From: Bacteroides sp. | Lineage (GTDB): Bacteria; Bacillota; Clostridia; Oscillospirales; Ruminococcaceae | Direction of reading: 5' to 3' | NCBI GenBank assembly: GCA_023663265.1 | Contig: JAMPHV010000007.1 | Location: 1-60,377 of the forward strand | Length of the DNA stretch: 60,377 bases | Shown here: positions 43,026 to 52,220 of the stretch, in pieces | Layout of the letters: every line of letters starts with the position of its first letter | Position numbering within the stretch: the first letter of the stretch is position 1 | The notes under the pieces: model-generated | What the model was told of the DNA's origin: nothing | Database searches by the model: none | What the model saw: only the letters and a program-made list of their open reading frames with translations | Position numbers and translations under genes: made by a program

Positions 43026-43630
43026 TTGTTTTCCTTTCGAGAATCTTGATATTTTTTGCGGCTTTCGCCGTCTGTCCTGCGCTTGCCGTAATTAACGCCT
43101 TTTAGGCTCGGCTTTGGCTTTTTAATACCTTTTGAGTAGTATTTTACCTTTCTGATAACGTCCGCCGTGATAGCCGAGCCTGTTCCCGCCGCTCTGACGG
43201 TAACGGCGGAATGAGCCTTGTATATTTTGCGCCGCGCGTTAAAGATCGCTTCAAGCTGTTCCCTTGTGTTGTTCACCGCAAGAGGACGGTTGGCGTCGTT
43301 TTTTATCCTGCCGTAGCATACGGGAAAGATCGCGTCGAGAAAAACCGTTATTCCGTGCATATTCGCATACCTTGCGGTGTTTTCGTTTATAAGCGTTCCG
43401 CCGCCCGTAGCGACGATGTAGCCGTCGGAAAGCTCCTTGAGACAGTCCGCTTCAAGCTGTCTGAAGTAGGGCTCTCCGCTTTGCTCGAATATCTCGGGGA
43501 TACTGCGCTTTTCCTTTTGCACTATGTATTCGTCTAAATCCACAAGGGGCATATTGAGCCTTTTGGAAAGCCGTCTCCCCACATGGGATTTTCCGCAGCC
43601 CATAAAGCCGCATAAATAAATGCTTTTCAT
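43019..43630 (-). CDS. aroK: Shikimate kinase
   Basis: Phosphorylates shikimate in the aromatic amino acid pathway. It has 203 residues including a basic C-terminal tail of about 35 residues beyond the usual 165-175. The P-loop is GFMGCGKSH, the shikimate-binding motif is DLDEYI, and TGGGTLI and a lid arginine (DANRPL) are present. ATG 43630 has GAGG 8 bases upstream; it starts 13 bp beyond the aroE stop. The tail (KPKPSLKGVNYGKRRTDG onward) is Lys/Arg-rich and may be unstructured. Confidence 0.92.
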   Translation of the reverse strand: MKSIYLCGFMGCGKSHVGRRLSKRLNMPLVDLDEYIVQKEKRSIPEIFEQSGEPYFRQLEADCLKELSDGYIVATGGGTLINENTARYANMHGITVFLDAIFPVCYGRIKNDANRPLAVNNTREQLEAIFNARRKIYKAHSAVTVRAAGTGSAITADVIRKVKYYSKGIKKPKPSLKGVNYGKRRTDGESRKKYQDSRKENKC

Positions 43631-43643
43631 AAAAATAACCTCG

Positions 43644-44471
43644 TTACACAAGCTTTTCCGTAGCTTTTATAAGCTGCTCTATATCGCCGCGGTCGTATTC
43701 GGAGCCGTCCCATATTTCATGGGCGGCTACCGCCTGGAGCACCAGCATCGCCATGCCCGTCGAGACCTCCGCGCCCATTTCCCTTGCGTATTTTGAGATA
43801 GTGGTCTCTACGGGGTTGTATACCGCGTCAAAAAGATATGTCACACCTTTAAGCTGCTCTTTTTTGAGTGCCGAGCCTTCAGCTTTGGGGTACATTCCGA
43901 GAGGAGTTGCGTTTATGACCAGGTCATAACCGCCCTTAACTTCTGACAGCAGTATTACCGCTGTTTTGCTTTGGGGCAGCGCAGCCTTTATTTCGCTCTC
44001 GATGCCCCGAGCGGTTTCGACGTCCTCCCCGCGAACCGCAATAGTCAGCTCCGCGCCTTGATAAGCGGCTTCTATCGCCATCATTCTGCCCACGCCGCCG
44101 CAGCCCAGCAGGCAGACCCTTGAAGCCAAGGACGCGCCGAGCTGCTCCACCGACTTGACAAAGCCGATAACGTCGGTATTGAAGCCGAAGCTCTTTCCGT
44201 TTTCGTTTTTGACGCAGTTGACCGAGCCGTAGCGCCTTGCCCCCTCGGACAGCTCGTCGCAGAATTTTATTATGGGAATCTTATGGGGGATAGTGATGTT
44301 AAAGCCGTTTAAGCCGTTTAAATAATCGTATTTTCCGAGAAGCTCCTCGGGCTTTATTTCGGTGAGCCTGTAATCCGCCTCGACGTCTGAAAGCTCGAAA
44401 AGCCTTTTGTGTATCTGAGGCGAAAGAGAGTGCCCCAAGGGGAAGCCTATAAGATCGTAGCGTTTTATCAT
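43644..44471 (-). CDS. aroE: Shikimate dehydrogenase
   Basis: Reduces 3-dehydroshikimate to shikimate with NADPH. It has 275 residues. The substrate site is formed by GFPLGHSLSPQIH, the catalytic lysine lies in NITIPHKIPI, and the NADP motif is LLGCGGVGRMMA. Further along, VINATPLGMYP and TGMAMLVLQA are characteristic. It is followed by aroK, so two consecutive steps of the pathway are co-encoded. Confidence 0.95.
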   Translation of the reverse strand: MIKRYDLIGFPLGHSLSPQIHKRLFELSDVEADYRLTEIKPEELLGKYDYLNGLNGFNITIPHKIPIIKFCDELSEGARRYGSVNCVKNENGKSFGFNTDVIGFVKSVEQLGASLASRVCLLGCGGVGRMMAIEAAYQGAELTIAVRGEDVETARGIESEIKAALPQSKTAVILLSEVKGGYDLVINATPLGMYPKAEGSALKKEQLKGVTYLFDAVYNPVETTISKYAREMGAEVSTGMAMLVLQAVAAHEIWDGSEYDRGDIEQLIKATEKLV

Positions 44472-44493
44472 AATATTAAATTATCCTTTCATT

Positions 44494-45423
44494 TTATCGG
44501 CATAAAGCGGCGTTCAGCGTGTCGGCGTTCTCGATATTGACCGCTCTCACTTCCTTGAGGGTCTTTCCCACCAGTCCCGTCAGCACTTTTCCGGGACCCA
44601 GCTCGACAAAGCTGTCGAAGCCGTCGTTTTTCATGGCGTTAAGCTCCTCCGTAAATCTGACGGGAGAGCAAATGTGCTTCGCCATAAGAGAGGGCATATC
44701 GGAAAAGTCGGTAAGCTCCGCGCCGATAACGTTGGAATAGAATTTTACCGTGGGGGTCTTAAATTCAAGTCCCTTTACGGCTTCCTTAAACTCCTCGGCG
44801 GCGGACTTCATAAGCTCGGAATGGAAAGCCGCCGATACCGCCAGGGGCATTGCGCGTCTTGCTCCCGCCTCCTTTGCGGCTTCGGAGGCTTTCGCTATGC
44901 CCTCCGCGGTGCCTGCGATGACCGTCTGTACGGGAGAGTTGAAGTTTACGGCAGCGACGTAATCACCCTCCGAGCTTACCCTGTCGCAGATCTCGGTCAC
45001 CTTTTCGGCGGGAAGCCCTATTATCGCAGCCATAGCGCCCGGGTTAGCCTTAGCCGCCTTGTCCATGGCGTTGGCTCTGTGTTTTATGGCGGTATAACCG
45101 TCCTCGAGAGAGAGCATTCCGACGGCGACCATTGCTGCGTATTCGCCTAAGGAGTGACCTGCGGCTCCCTCAAATTCCAGTCCCTTTTCTTTTGCCGCTG
45201 CCAAGGCCAAAAGCGAGACGGTGAAGATTGCGGGCTGGCTTACTCTTGTCTGAGCCAGCTCCTCGGCGGTGCCGTTTTGGATCGCCTGCCACACGTCGAA
45301 GTCCAGTATTCTGTCGGCGGTCTCGAGGACGGTCCTTGCTTTTTCGGGGCAGAGCTCAAACAGCTCCTTTCCCATAGCGGGGTACTGTGAGCCTTGTCCC
45401 GAGAATAAAAATGCGGTTTTCAT
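44494..45423 (-). CDS. fabD: Malonyl-CoA:ACP transacylase
   Basis: Loads malonyl groups from CoA onto acyl carrier protein, feeding the type II fatty acid elongation cycle. It has 309 residues. Motifs are LFSGQGSQYPAMG, the nucleophile serine in GHSLGEYAAM, VAAFH-like SAAFHSELM and the C-terminal ELGPGKVL. ATG 45423 has AAAGGAAC upstream, and upstream in-frame residues are rejected. Unlike in most Firmicutes, fabD is not within the fab operon but divergent to it, leading an operon with aroE and aroK. Confidence 0.96.
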   Translation of the reverse strand: MKTAFLFSGQGSQYPAMGKELFELCPEKARTVLETADRILDFDVWQAIQNGTAEELAQTRVSQPAIFTVSLLALAAAKEKGLEFEGAAGHSLGEYAAMVAVGMLSLEDGYTAIKHRANAMDKAAKANPGAMAAIIGLPAEKVTEICDRVSSEGDYVAAVNFNSPVQTVIAGTAEGIAKASEAAKEAGARRAMPLAVSAAFHSELMKSAAEEFKEAVKGLEFKTPTVKFYSNVIGAELTDFSDMPSLMAKHICSPVRFTEELNAMKNDGFDSFVELGPGKVLTGLVGKTLKEVRAVNIENADTLNAALCR

Positions 45424-45576
45424 ATTTTTTGTTCCTTTCCTTTTATAGGCTTGTATATGTTTTTTTAAAAATTTGTTAAAATTGTACAAAAAACGCTTAA
45501 ACCCCTCTTAAAACGGCAAATAACCGAATTATCAAAAAATTTTTGCTTTTTTTTAAGCCGCGATTTAAAAATAATG

Positions 45577-45606
45577 TTGACAAAGGGCTGTCGTTTGAGG
45601 TAAAAT
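45577..45606 (+). promoter_or_regulatory. Promoter of the fatty acid synthesis operon
   Basis: Perfect TTGACA (45577-45582) and TAAAAT (45601-45606), 18-base spacer, about 118 bases upstream of fabH. Confidence 0.7.
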
Positions 45607-45652
45607 ATAGTGAATGGTATTTTTTTGAAGCTTTCGTTTTTTGGCGACAAAA

Positions 45653-45677
45653 TTATTATATACTATTTTTATAATAA
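45653..45677. promoter_or_regulatory. Possible operator in the fabH leader
   Basis: TTATTATA (45653-45660) and TATAATAA (45670-45677) form a perfect 8-bp inverted repeat with a 9-base spacer, about 50 bases downstream of the -10 box. No fabT or fapR gene is in the window, and the sequence does not clearly match either operator. The AT-richness makes chance likely. Confidence 0.25.
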
Positions 45678-45723
45678 AATCAAGCACAAAATGCAGCCTG
45701 TTGAAAACTACGGAGGAAAAAAT

Positions 45724-46728
45724 ATGAACGGCATTAAAATTTTGGGCACGGGAAGCTATATTCCGCCCACAACGGTAACAAACGACGACTTTGTAAAATT
45801 TATCGATACCTCCGACGAGTGGATATACACAAGAACGGGCATTAAGCAGCGCTTTTATTCAACTGAAAAAATGAATTTCCAAATGGCTGCGGAGGCGTCG
45901 CGGAACGCCTTGGACAACGCGGGCGTCAAGGCCGAGGAGATCGACCTTATCATTCTTTCCACCTGCTCGACCGATTTCTTTTACCCCAACACCTCCTGTC
46001 TCGTGCAGAATCTTATAGGAGCCTCAAACGCCGCCTGCGTTGACGTAAACACAGCCTGTACGGGCTTTATAACCGCTCTCGATATGGCGAGACGGTATCT
46101 GTGCACGGGGGACGTGAAAAAGGTGCTGGTGGTTTCAAGTGAGTTTCTTACAAGGCAGCTTGACTATACCGACCGCGCAAGCTGCTTCCTTTTTGGGGAC
46201 GGAGCGGGAGCCGTCGTCGCCGAGGCGGCCGATAAGCCCTTTTACAGCGTGATGGGCGCAAAGGGCGATATGCTGGACGCCTTGTACTGCCGTATACAGT
46301 ATTCGGGAAAATTTCCCGCAGATGGCTTTGACAGCTACGACAAGGACGTACACGAAAAGCTTGACACCGAAGCAAAAAACAAGTTCCTGCAAATGGACGG
46401 AAAGGCGGTTTACCGCTTCGCGGTTGACGCCATGTCCGACAGCTTCGCAAGGGTCTGCGAAAAGGCGGGAGTTAAAAGCTCCGACGTGGATATTGTTATA
46501 CCGCACCAGGCTAACATAAGGATCATAAACGCCGCGCTTAAATCCATGGATATTCCCGAGGAGAGGATATATATCAATTTGGACAAGCACGGAAATACCT
46601 CGAGCGCCTGTATTCCCACCATTCTTGACGAGCTGAACAGAACGGGAGAGCTCGCGGAGGGCGATAAAATGGTATTGGTGGGCTTCGGAGCGGGTCTTAC
46701 CTACGGCTCGATCTATCTGGAGCTTTGA
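45724..46728 (+). CDS. fabH: 3-oxoacyl-ACP synthase III
   Basis: Starts fatty acid synthesis by condensing acetyl-CoA (or a branched acyl-CoA) with malonyl-ACP. It has 334 residues. The catalytic triad is present: Cys in VNTACTGFI, His in IPHQANIRI and Asn in HGNTSSAC. ATG 45724 is preceded by GGAGG. It is the first gene of the ten-gene operon ending with acpP. Confidence 0.96.
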   Translation: MNGIKILGTGSYIPPTTVTNDDFVKFIDTSDEWIYTRTGIKQRFYSTEKMNFQMAAEASRNALDNAGVKAEEIDLIILSTCSTDFFYPNTSCLVQNLIGASNAACVDVNTACTGFITALDMARRYLCTGDVKKVLVVSSEFLTRQLDYTDRASCFLFGDGAGAVVAEAADKPFYSVMGAKGDMLDALYCRIQYSGKFPADGFDSYDKDVHEKLDTEAKNKFLQMDGKAVYRFAVDAMSDSFARVCEKAGVKSSDVDIVIPHQANIRIINAALKSMDIPEERIYINLDKHGNTSSACIPTILDELNRTGELAEGDKMVLVGFGAGLTYGSIYLEL

Positions 46729-46809
46729 CGTTTTGATCTATGCGCGCCGCGGTAAGCGGTATTTTGAAAAAGCTCCGATAAACGGGCGACATAGGAAAGG
46801 AAGGAAAAA

Positions 46810-47748
46810 ATGACTACCTTAAAAACAAGAATAACCGAGCTTTTGGGCTGCAAATATCCCATTATCCAGGGAGGCATGGCGTGGATAGCGGAAAGCACCC
46901 TTGCGAGCGCCGTTTCAAACGCGGGAGGCGTAGGGCTTATTGCGGGCGGCTCCGCGCCGATAGATTATCTCCGTGAGCAGATAAGGAAAACCAAGGCGGC
47001 GGTGGGAGACAAGCCCTTCGGAGTAAATATTATGCTGATGAGCCCCAACGCGGAGGAGCTGGCAAAGCTTGTTATTGAAGAGAACGTGCCCGTTGTTACT
47101 ACGGGCGCGGGAAACCCCGGGAAATTTATGGAGGAGTGGAAAAACGCGGGGATAAAGGTGATCCCCGTAGTGCCCTCGGTGGCTCTCGCCAAAAGAATGG
47201 AGAGAGCGGGAGCGGACGCGGTGGTCGCGGAGGGCACCGAAAGCGGCGGTCATATCGGTGAAAATACCACCATGTGCCTTGTGCCGCAGGTAGCGGACGC
47301 TTTGGAGATACCCGTTATAGCGGCGGGCGGAATCGCGGACGGCAGAGGTATCGCGGCGAGCTTTATGCTGGGCGCGGAGGGCGTTCAGCTCGGCACAAGA
47401 TTTTTGGCGGCGGAGGAGTGTCAGATACACCCCACCTACAAGCAGCTTGTTATCGACGCCAAGGACACCGACAGCATAGTAACGGGCAGGTATACAGGTC
47501 ACCCCTGCCGCAATGTCAAGACCAAGTTTTCAAAGAAGCTGGCTAACGGAGAAAGAGACGGCTCGCTTACTCCCGAGGCGTTCGAGGAGATCACATTGGG
47601 TTCGTTAAGGAAAGCGGTCAAGGACGGAAATTTGGAGGAGGGCTCATTCCTGTGCGGCGCCATAGCGGGCATGGTCAAGAAAACAGAGCCCGCAGGAGAT
47701 ATGATAGAGGAAATGTTCAAGGAAGCGGAAGAGCTGCTCAATAAGTAA
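46810..47748 (+). CDS. fabK: FMN-dependent enoyl-ACP reductase II
   Basis: Performs the last reduction of each elongation round. It has 312 residues of the 2-nitropropane dioxygenase-like TIM barrel with FMN motifs: IIQGGMAWIA, SGGHIGENTT (with the conserved histidine), VIAAGGIADGRG and GVQLGTRFLA. FabK-type organisms are intrinsically insensitive to triclosan. No fabI homologue is in the window. Confidence 0.95.
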   Translation: MTTLKTRITELLGCKYPIIQGGMAWIAESTLASAVSNAGGVGLIAGGSAPIDYLREQIRKTKAAVGDKPFGVNIMLMSPNAEELAKLVIEENVPVVTTGAGNPGKFMEEWKNAGIKVIPVVPSVALAKRMERAGADAVVAEGTESGGHIGENTTMCLVPQVADALEIPVIAAGGIADGRGIAASFMLGAEGVQLGTRFLAAEECQIHPTYKQLVIDAKDTDSIVTGRYTGHPCRNVKTKFSKKLANGERDGSLTPEAFEEITLGSLRKAVKDGNLEEGSFLCGAIAGMVKKTEPAGDMIEEMFKEAEELLNK

Positions 47749-47772
47749 AAAAGCAGAAAGGAAAAAACAAAA

Positions 47773-48507
47773 ATGGCAGTTGCGGTTATAACAGGCTCGG
47801 CAAGAGGTATCGGGGCGGCTATCGCGCTTAGATTGGCGGCGGACGGCTTCGACATAGCGCTGAACGACATCAGCGAAAGGTCCTTTGAAAACAACGATAT
47901 TATGGACAGGATAAGGGCTTTGGGCGTAAAATGCGAAAGGTACATCGCGGACGTTTCCGACGGCGGACAGGTGGAGGCTATGGTCAAGGAGATCAAGGAC
48001 GCTTTCGGCTCCGTTGACGTTCTTGTCAACAACGCGGGTATCACAAGGGACGGTCTGCTCGCCCGAATGAGCGAGGAAAACTATGACCTTGTCATTGCGG
48101 TAAATCAGAAAAGCGTGTTCAATATGATGAGATGCGTGGTTCCCGTGATGATGAAGCAGAGAAGCGGCAGGATCATAAATATGTCCTCCGTGGCGGGGCT
48201 TCACGGCAACGCGGGACAGTTCAATTACAGCGCCTCAAAGGCGGCGATCATCGGCATGACCAAGTCGGCGGCAAAGGAATTGGGCAGCAGGGGCATTAAC
48301 GTAAACGCCATTGCTCCCGGATTTATCAGCACTCCCATGACCGACGCGCTGAGCGACGAGCAGAAAAAGGCTATCCTGGATATGATAGCCATGCGGCGCT
48401 ACGGCTCCGTGGAGGAGATAGCGGGAGTGGCTTCTTTCCTTGCGGGAAAGGATTCCTCTTATGTAACGGGACAGGTAATAGAGATCAGCGGCGGGCTTTC
48501 CATGTGA
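47773..48507 (+). CDS. fabG: 3-oxoacyl-ACP reductase
   Basis: A 244-residue short-chain dehydrogenase that reduces the 3-oxo group with NADPH. Motifs are TGSARGIGAAIA (cofactor), NNAGITRDGLLARM, the catalytic serine in INMSSVAGLHGN, and YSASKAAIIGMTK (Tyr and Lys). It lies 24 bp after fabK. Confidence 0.95.
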   Translation: MAVAVITGSARGIGAAIALRLAADGFDIALNDISERSFENNDIMDRIRALGVKCERYIADVSDGGQVEAMVKEIKDAFGSVDVLVNNAGITRDGLLARMSEENYDLVIAVNQKSVFNMMRCVVPVMMKQRSGRIINMSSVAGLHGNAGQFNYSASKAAIIGMTKSAAKELGSRGINVNAIAPGFISTPMTDALSDEQKKAILDMIAMRRYGSVEEIAGVASFLAGKDSSYVTGQVIEISGGLSM

Positions 48508-48600
48508 TAGGCTCGGGCGATACGGACGGATAGAGAGAAAGATGATACAATAGTATACAATACGGTATAATAAAAGTTTGAAGAAAAGGAAAAGCAACGA

Positions 48601-49839
48601 ATGAAAAGAGCGGTTATAACCGGTTTGGGCGTAGTCAGCCCCATCGGGAACACGGTAGGCGAATTTTGGGAAAACATCAAGGCGGGAAAACACGGCTTTA
48701 CTCTCGGGAATTGGTTTCCCGATCAGAGCGAGGAGCTGAACGTTTTTGCCGACGTTAAGGACTTTGACCCCTCGGAGTATATAGACAAAAAGGAAAGGCG
48801 CCGCATAGACATATTGTCGCAGTATGCGGTGTACGCGGCAAAAAAAGCGTTGGAGGACAGCGGCAGCGATTTTAAGGACCTTGATCCTTACCGCTGCGGC
48901 GTGATCATCGGAAGCGGTATCGGCGGACTTCACACCACCGAGGAGCAGATATTGAACTATCATAATAAAAGCAATCAGAGGGTAAGCGTTTTCACTATCC
49001 CCATGATGATCGGCAATATGGCGGCGGGCACCGTCGCCATAAAAACAGGCTTTAAGGGGATCAACTACTGCCCCGTTTCCGCATGCTCCAGCGGAGCGCA
49101 CGCCGTGGGGGAAGCCTTTAGGGCGATAAAATACGGCAGCGCCGACGTTATGCTTGCGGGCGGCGCGGAGGCTTGCAGAGTGGGCTTCGCTTTCGCGGGC
49201 TTCAACAATATGCACGCCATAACCAAGAGCACGGACGTAAACAGGGCTTCGATCCCGTTTGATAAGGAAAGAAGCGGCTTTGTGCTGGGGGACGGCGCGG
49301 GAGTGCTTGTTATAGAGGAATACGAGCACGCCAAGGCAAGGGGAGCCAAGATATACGCCGAGCTCGCCGGCTACGGCGCTACCTGCGACGCCTATCACGA
49401 GACCTCTCCCGATCCGAGCGGAGAGGGCGGAGCAAGGGCTATGGAGCAGGCTGTTAAGGAAGCGGGGGTACCGTTTGAACGGATAAACTACATCAACGCT
49501 CACGGTACCTCGACCCAGCTCAACGACCGCACCGAAACGGCGGCGGTAAAGCTTGCCTTCGGCGAGCACGCCAAAAAGCTCGCAATGAACAGCACAAAGT
49601 CGCTTACGGGACATCTTCTCGGCGCGGCGGGCGGCGTTGAATCGGTGGCGGTATGCTTGCAGATGCAAAACGGCTTGGTCCACGCTACGGCAGGCTTGCA
49701 GACCGACGACCCCGAATGTGATCTTGACAACTGCAAGGGAGAGAACCGCGAAATGGAGATCACGGGCGCGGTAAGCAATTCTCTGGGCTTCGGCGGACAT
49801 AACGTAAGCCTTTGCTTTTTGCCCGCCGAAAACCGATAA
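48601..49839 (+). CDS. fabF: 3-oxoacyl-ACP synthase II
   Basis: Elongating condensing enzyme, 412 residues. The catalytic cysteine lies in SACSSGAHA, and the two histidines in NAHGTSTQLND and LTGHLLGAAGG. AAAGGAAAAG precedes ATG. The 93-bp gap after fabG contains a TATAAT (48566-48571) without a good -35, so an internal promoter is possible but weak. Confidence 0.96.
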   Translation: MKRAVITGLGVVSPIGNTVGEFWENIKAGKHGFTLGNWFPDQSEELNVFADVKDFDPSEYIDKKERRRIDILSQYAVYAAKKALEDSGSDFKDLDPYRCGVIIGSGIGGLHTTEEQILNYHNKSNQRVSVFTIPMMIGNMAAGTVAIKTGFKGINYCPVSACSSGAHAVGEAFRAIKYGSADVMLAGGAEACRVGFAFAGFNNMHAITKSTDVNRASIPFDKERSGFVLGDGAGVLVIEEYEHAKARGAKIYAELAGYGATCDAYHETSPDPSGEGGARAMEQAVKEAGVPFERINYINAHGTSTQLNDRTETAAVKLAFGEHAKKLAMNSTKSLTGHLLGAAGGVESVAVCLQMQNGLVHATAGLQTDDPECDLDNCKGENREMEITGAVSNSLGFGGHNVSLCFLPAENR

Positions 49840-49883
49840 ATTACCGTAAAGGCGCATCAGCCTTTATTTGAAAGGAAAACGAT

Positions 49884-50342
49884 ATGGATAGAAAAGAGCT
49901 TCTCGAAACCGTAAACGCCCTTACCGAGCAGGTAAACAAGGGGCAGCTTGACGAGCTGGAGGTCGAAACGGACGAATTTCGCATAAGACTTTCCAAAAGA
50001 CCGCCAATGCCGCCGATGCCGCCCATGGGCATGACGGCGCCGACAGTAAGCACAGAGGTCAAGACGCAGACGGAGGTCACGGTTTCCGAGACCAACGGGA
50101 CCGTCGGCGGAAAAATAATAAGGTCGCCTATTATCGGAACGTTTTACGCCGCAGCCGCACCCGGCAAGCCCGCCTTTGTAAGCGTAGGCTCAAGGGTGTC
50201 CAAGGGCGGAGTGGTATGCATCGTCGAGAGCATGAAGCTGATGAACGAGATCACCAGCGAGTTTGACGGCACGGTGGCGGAGGTATACGTAAACGACGGC
50301 GAATCGGTAGAGTTTGACCAGCCCTTGTTTAGGCTGGACTGA
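49884..50342 (+). CDS. accB: Biotin carboxyl carrier protein of acetyl-CoA carboxylase
   Basis: A 152-residue carrier. The N-terminal half (about 1-75) is a flexible region with a Pro/Met-rich linker (PPMPPMPPMGMTAP). The C-terminal biotinyl domain carries the biotin lysine in ESMKLMNEI. It works with AccC and AccD/AccA encoded a little downstream. AAAGGAAAACG precedes ATG. Confidence 0.95.
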   Translation: MDRKELLETVNALTEQVNKGQLDELEVETDEFRIRLSKRPPMPPMPPMGMTAPTVSTEVKTQTEVTVSETNGTVGGKIIRSPIIGTFYAAAAPGKPAFVSVGSRVSKGGVVCIVESMKLMNEITSEFDGTVAEVYVNDGESVEFDQPLFRLD

Positions 50343-50388
50343 CGGCGGTACGATCGGGAAATCAAGAAAGCAGGAAAGGAAAAACGAT

Positions 50389-50817
50389 ATGTCTTTAATG
50401 ACGCAGGAAGAAATAAAAAAAATAATCCCCCACAGGGATCCGTTTTTGCTTATCGACACCATTGAGGAAATGGAGGAGGGCAAAAGGGTAGTTGCTTTGA
50501 AGCACATGAAAGAGGACGAGTTTTGGTTCAAGGGGCATTTTCCCGATTATCCCGTGGTCCCCGGCGTGCTTATGCTGGAGATGATGGCGCAGGCGGGAGC
50601 GGCGGCGATGCTCGCCCTGCCCGAAAACAAGGGAAAAATAGGCTTTTTCGGGGGAGTCAAGGAAGCCAAGTTCCGCAGACAGGTGGTCCCCGGCGACCTG
50701 TTGAGGATCGAGGTCGAAATAATCAAGGTCAAGGGTCCCGTAGGCGTTGGAAAGGGAGTCTGCACCGTTAACGGAGAAAAAGCGGTCTCCGCCGAGATCA
50801 CCTTTGCGATCAAGTGA
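50389..50817 (+). CDS. fabZ: 3-hydroxyacyl-ACP dehydratase
   Basis: Removes water from 3-hydroxyacyl-ACP. It has 142 residues of hot-dog fold, with the catalytic histidine in FKGHFPDYPVVPGV and glutamate in LMLEMMAQAG. ATG 50389 has AGGAAAGGA upstream; an upstream frame extension overlapping accB is rejected. Confidence 0.96.
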   Translation: MSLMTQEEIKKIIPHRDPFLLIDTIEEMEEGKRVVALKHMKEDEFWFKGHFPDYPVVPGVLMLEMMAQAGAAAMLALPENKGKIGFFGGVKEAKFRRQVVPGDLLRIEVEIIKVKGPVGVGKGVCTVNGEKAVSAEITFAIK

Positions 50818-50849
50818 TCGCGGATCATTAAAAAGACAGAGGTATACTG

Positions 50850-52199
50850 ATGTTCAGTAAAATACTTATAGCTAACCGAGGGGAAATCGCCCTCAGAATA
50901 ATAAGAGCCTGCCGTGAAATGGGGATAAAGACCGTGGCGGTGTATTCGGGCGCGGACAAAAACGCCCTCCACGCGCAGATCGCGGACGAGGCGGTCTGTA
51001 TAGGTCCTGCGGCAACCAAGGACAGCTATATCAATTCACGGGCGATCATCGCCGCCTGTGAGATCACGGGAGCGAAGGCTATCCATCCGGGCTTCGGTTT
51101 TTTGGCTGAAAACAGCGGGTTTGTGCGGCTTTGCGACAAATGCAAGATAAAATGGATAGGTCCCACTGCCAACGCCATGGACGCTATGGGGGATAAAGCC
51201 AACGCGAAAAAAACAATGATAGAGGCGAACGTCCCCGTTGTTCCCGGTTCCGACGGAGTTATAACGAGCATCGAGCAGGCTAAGCGGGCAGCCGCGGAGA
51301 TCGGTTATCCCGTTATGGTCAAGGCGTCGGCGGGCGGAGGCGGCAGAGGGATACGCAACGTTGAGAGCGAGGACGAGCTGGAGGAAAAGATATTGGCGGC
51401 AAAGCAGGAGGCTAAGCAGTTCTTTGGCAACGACGACATTTATATAGAAAAATTTATCGTAAATCCCCGACATATCGAGATACAGCTCCTTGCGGACGAG
51501 CACGGAAACGTGGTATACTTAGGGGAGCGCGACTGCTCCTGTCAGAGAAGGAATCAGAAGCTGCTTGAGGAAAGTCCCTCGGTGATAATGACCGACGAAC
51601 TGAGAAAAAAAATGGGCGAGGCGGCTGTGAGGGCGGCAAGGGCTTGCGGCTATACCAACGCAGGTACGGTGGAATTTCTTGTGGATAAGGACAGGAATTT
51701 CTATTTTATGGAAATGAACGCCCGCATACAGGTCGAGCACCCCGTTACGGAAATGGTCACGGGAATTGATCTCATAAAGGAGCAGATCAAGATCGCCTAC
51801 GGGCAAGAGCTGGGCTTTAAGCAGGAGGACGTTCATCTGGACGGACACGCCATAGAGTGCCGCATAAACGCCGAGGACCCCGCAAAGGGCTTCCGACCCT
51901 GTCCGGGAAAGATAGAATCCCTGCATATGCCGGGCGGCTTCGGAGTTCGCATAGATACGGCTGTGTACCAGGGCTACGAGATACCTCCCTACTATGACAG
52001 TATGATAGCGAAGGTCATAGTCAAGGGACGGGACAGAACGGAGGCTATTCAGAAAATGAAGGTCGCTCTTTCGGAATTTCTTATCGAGGGAATAATCACA
52101 AACGTTGATTTTCAGCTCAATCTTCTGAGAGACCAGGATTTTGAAAGAGGAGACTTTGACATAGGCTTTCTTAACCGTAAGGACCTTACCAAAAGATAG
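50850..52199 (+). CDS. accC: Biotin carboxylase subunit of acetyl-CoA carboxylase
   Basis: ATP-grasp enzyme of 449 residues that carboxylates the biotin on AccB. Motifs include KILIANRGEIALRIIRACRE at the N terminus, the glycine-rich ASAGGGGRGIRN, GERDCSCQRRNQKLLEE, and the metal/ATP-site segment MEMNARIQVEHPVTEMVTG. AGAGG precedes ATG. Nothing unusual. Confidence 0.97.
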   Translation: MFSKILIANRGEIALRIIRACREMGIKTVAVYSGADKNALHAQIADEAVCIGPAATKDSYINSRAIIAACEITGAKAIHPGFGFLAENSGFVRLCDKCKIKWIGPTANAMDAMGDKANAKKTMIEANVPVVPGSDGVITSIEQAKRAAAEIGYPVMVKASAGGGGRGIRNVESEDELEEKILAAKQEAKQFFGNDDIYIEKFIVNPRHIEIQLLADEHGNVVYLGERDCSCQRRNQKLLEESPSVIMTDELRKKMGEAAVRAARACGYTNAGTVEFLVDKDRNFYFMEMNARIQVEHPVTEMVTGIDLIKEQIKIAYGQELGFKQEDVHLDGHAIECRINAEDPAKGFRPCPGKIESLHMPGGFGVRIDTAVYQGYEIPPYYDSMIAKVIVKGRDRTEAIQKMKVALSEFLIEGIITNVDFQLNLLRDQDFERGDFDIGFLNRKDLTKR

Positions 52200-52220
52200 C
52201 GGAAAGGAATGGCGACAAAA

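Noticed and set aside
45653..45677. FabT or FapR operator before fabH
   Set aside because: An AT-only inverted repeat is present but it does not match either known operator, and no regulator gene is nearby, so only a low-confidence site is listed.
48235..49857. A 540-codon open frame antisense to fabF
   Set aside because: It is the mirror of fabF, which has every catalytic motif. Its translation is low-complexity with no recognisable domain, typical of a GC-rich shadow frame.
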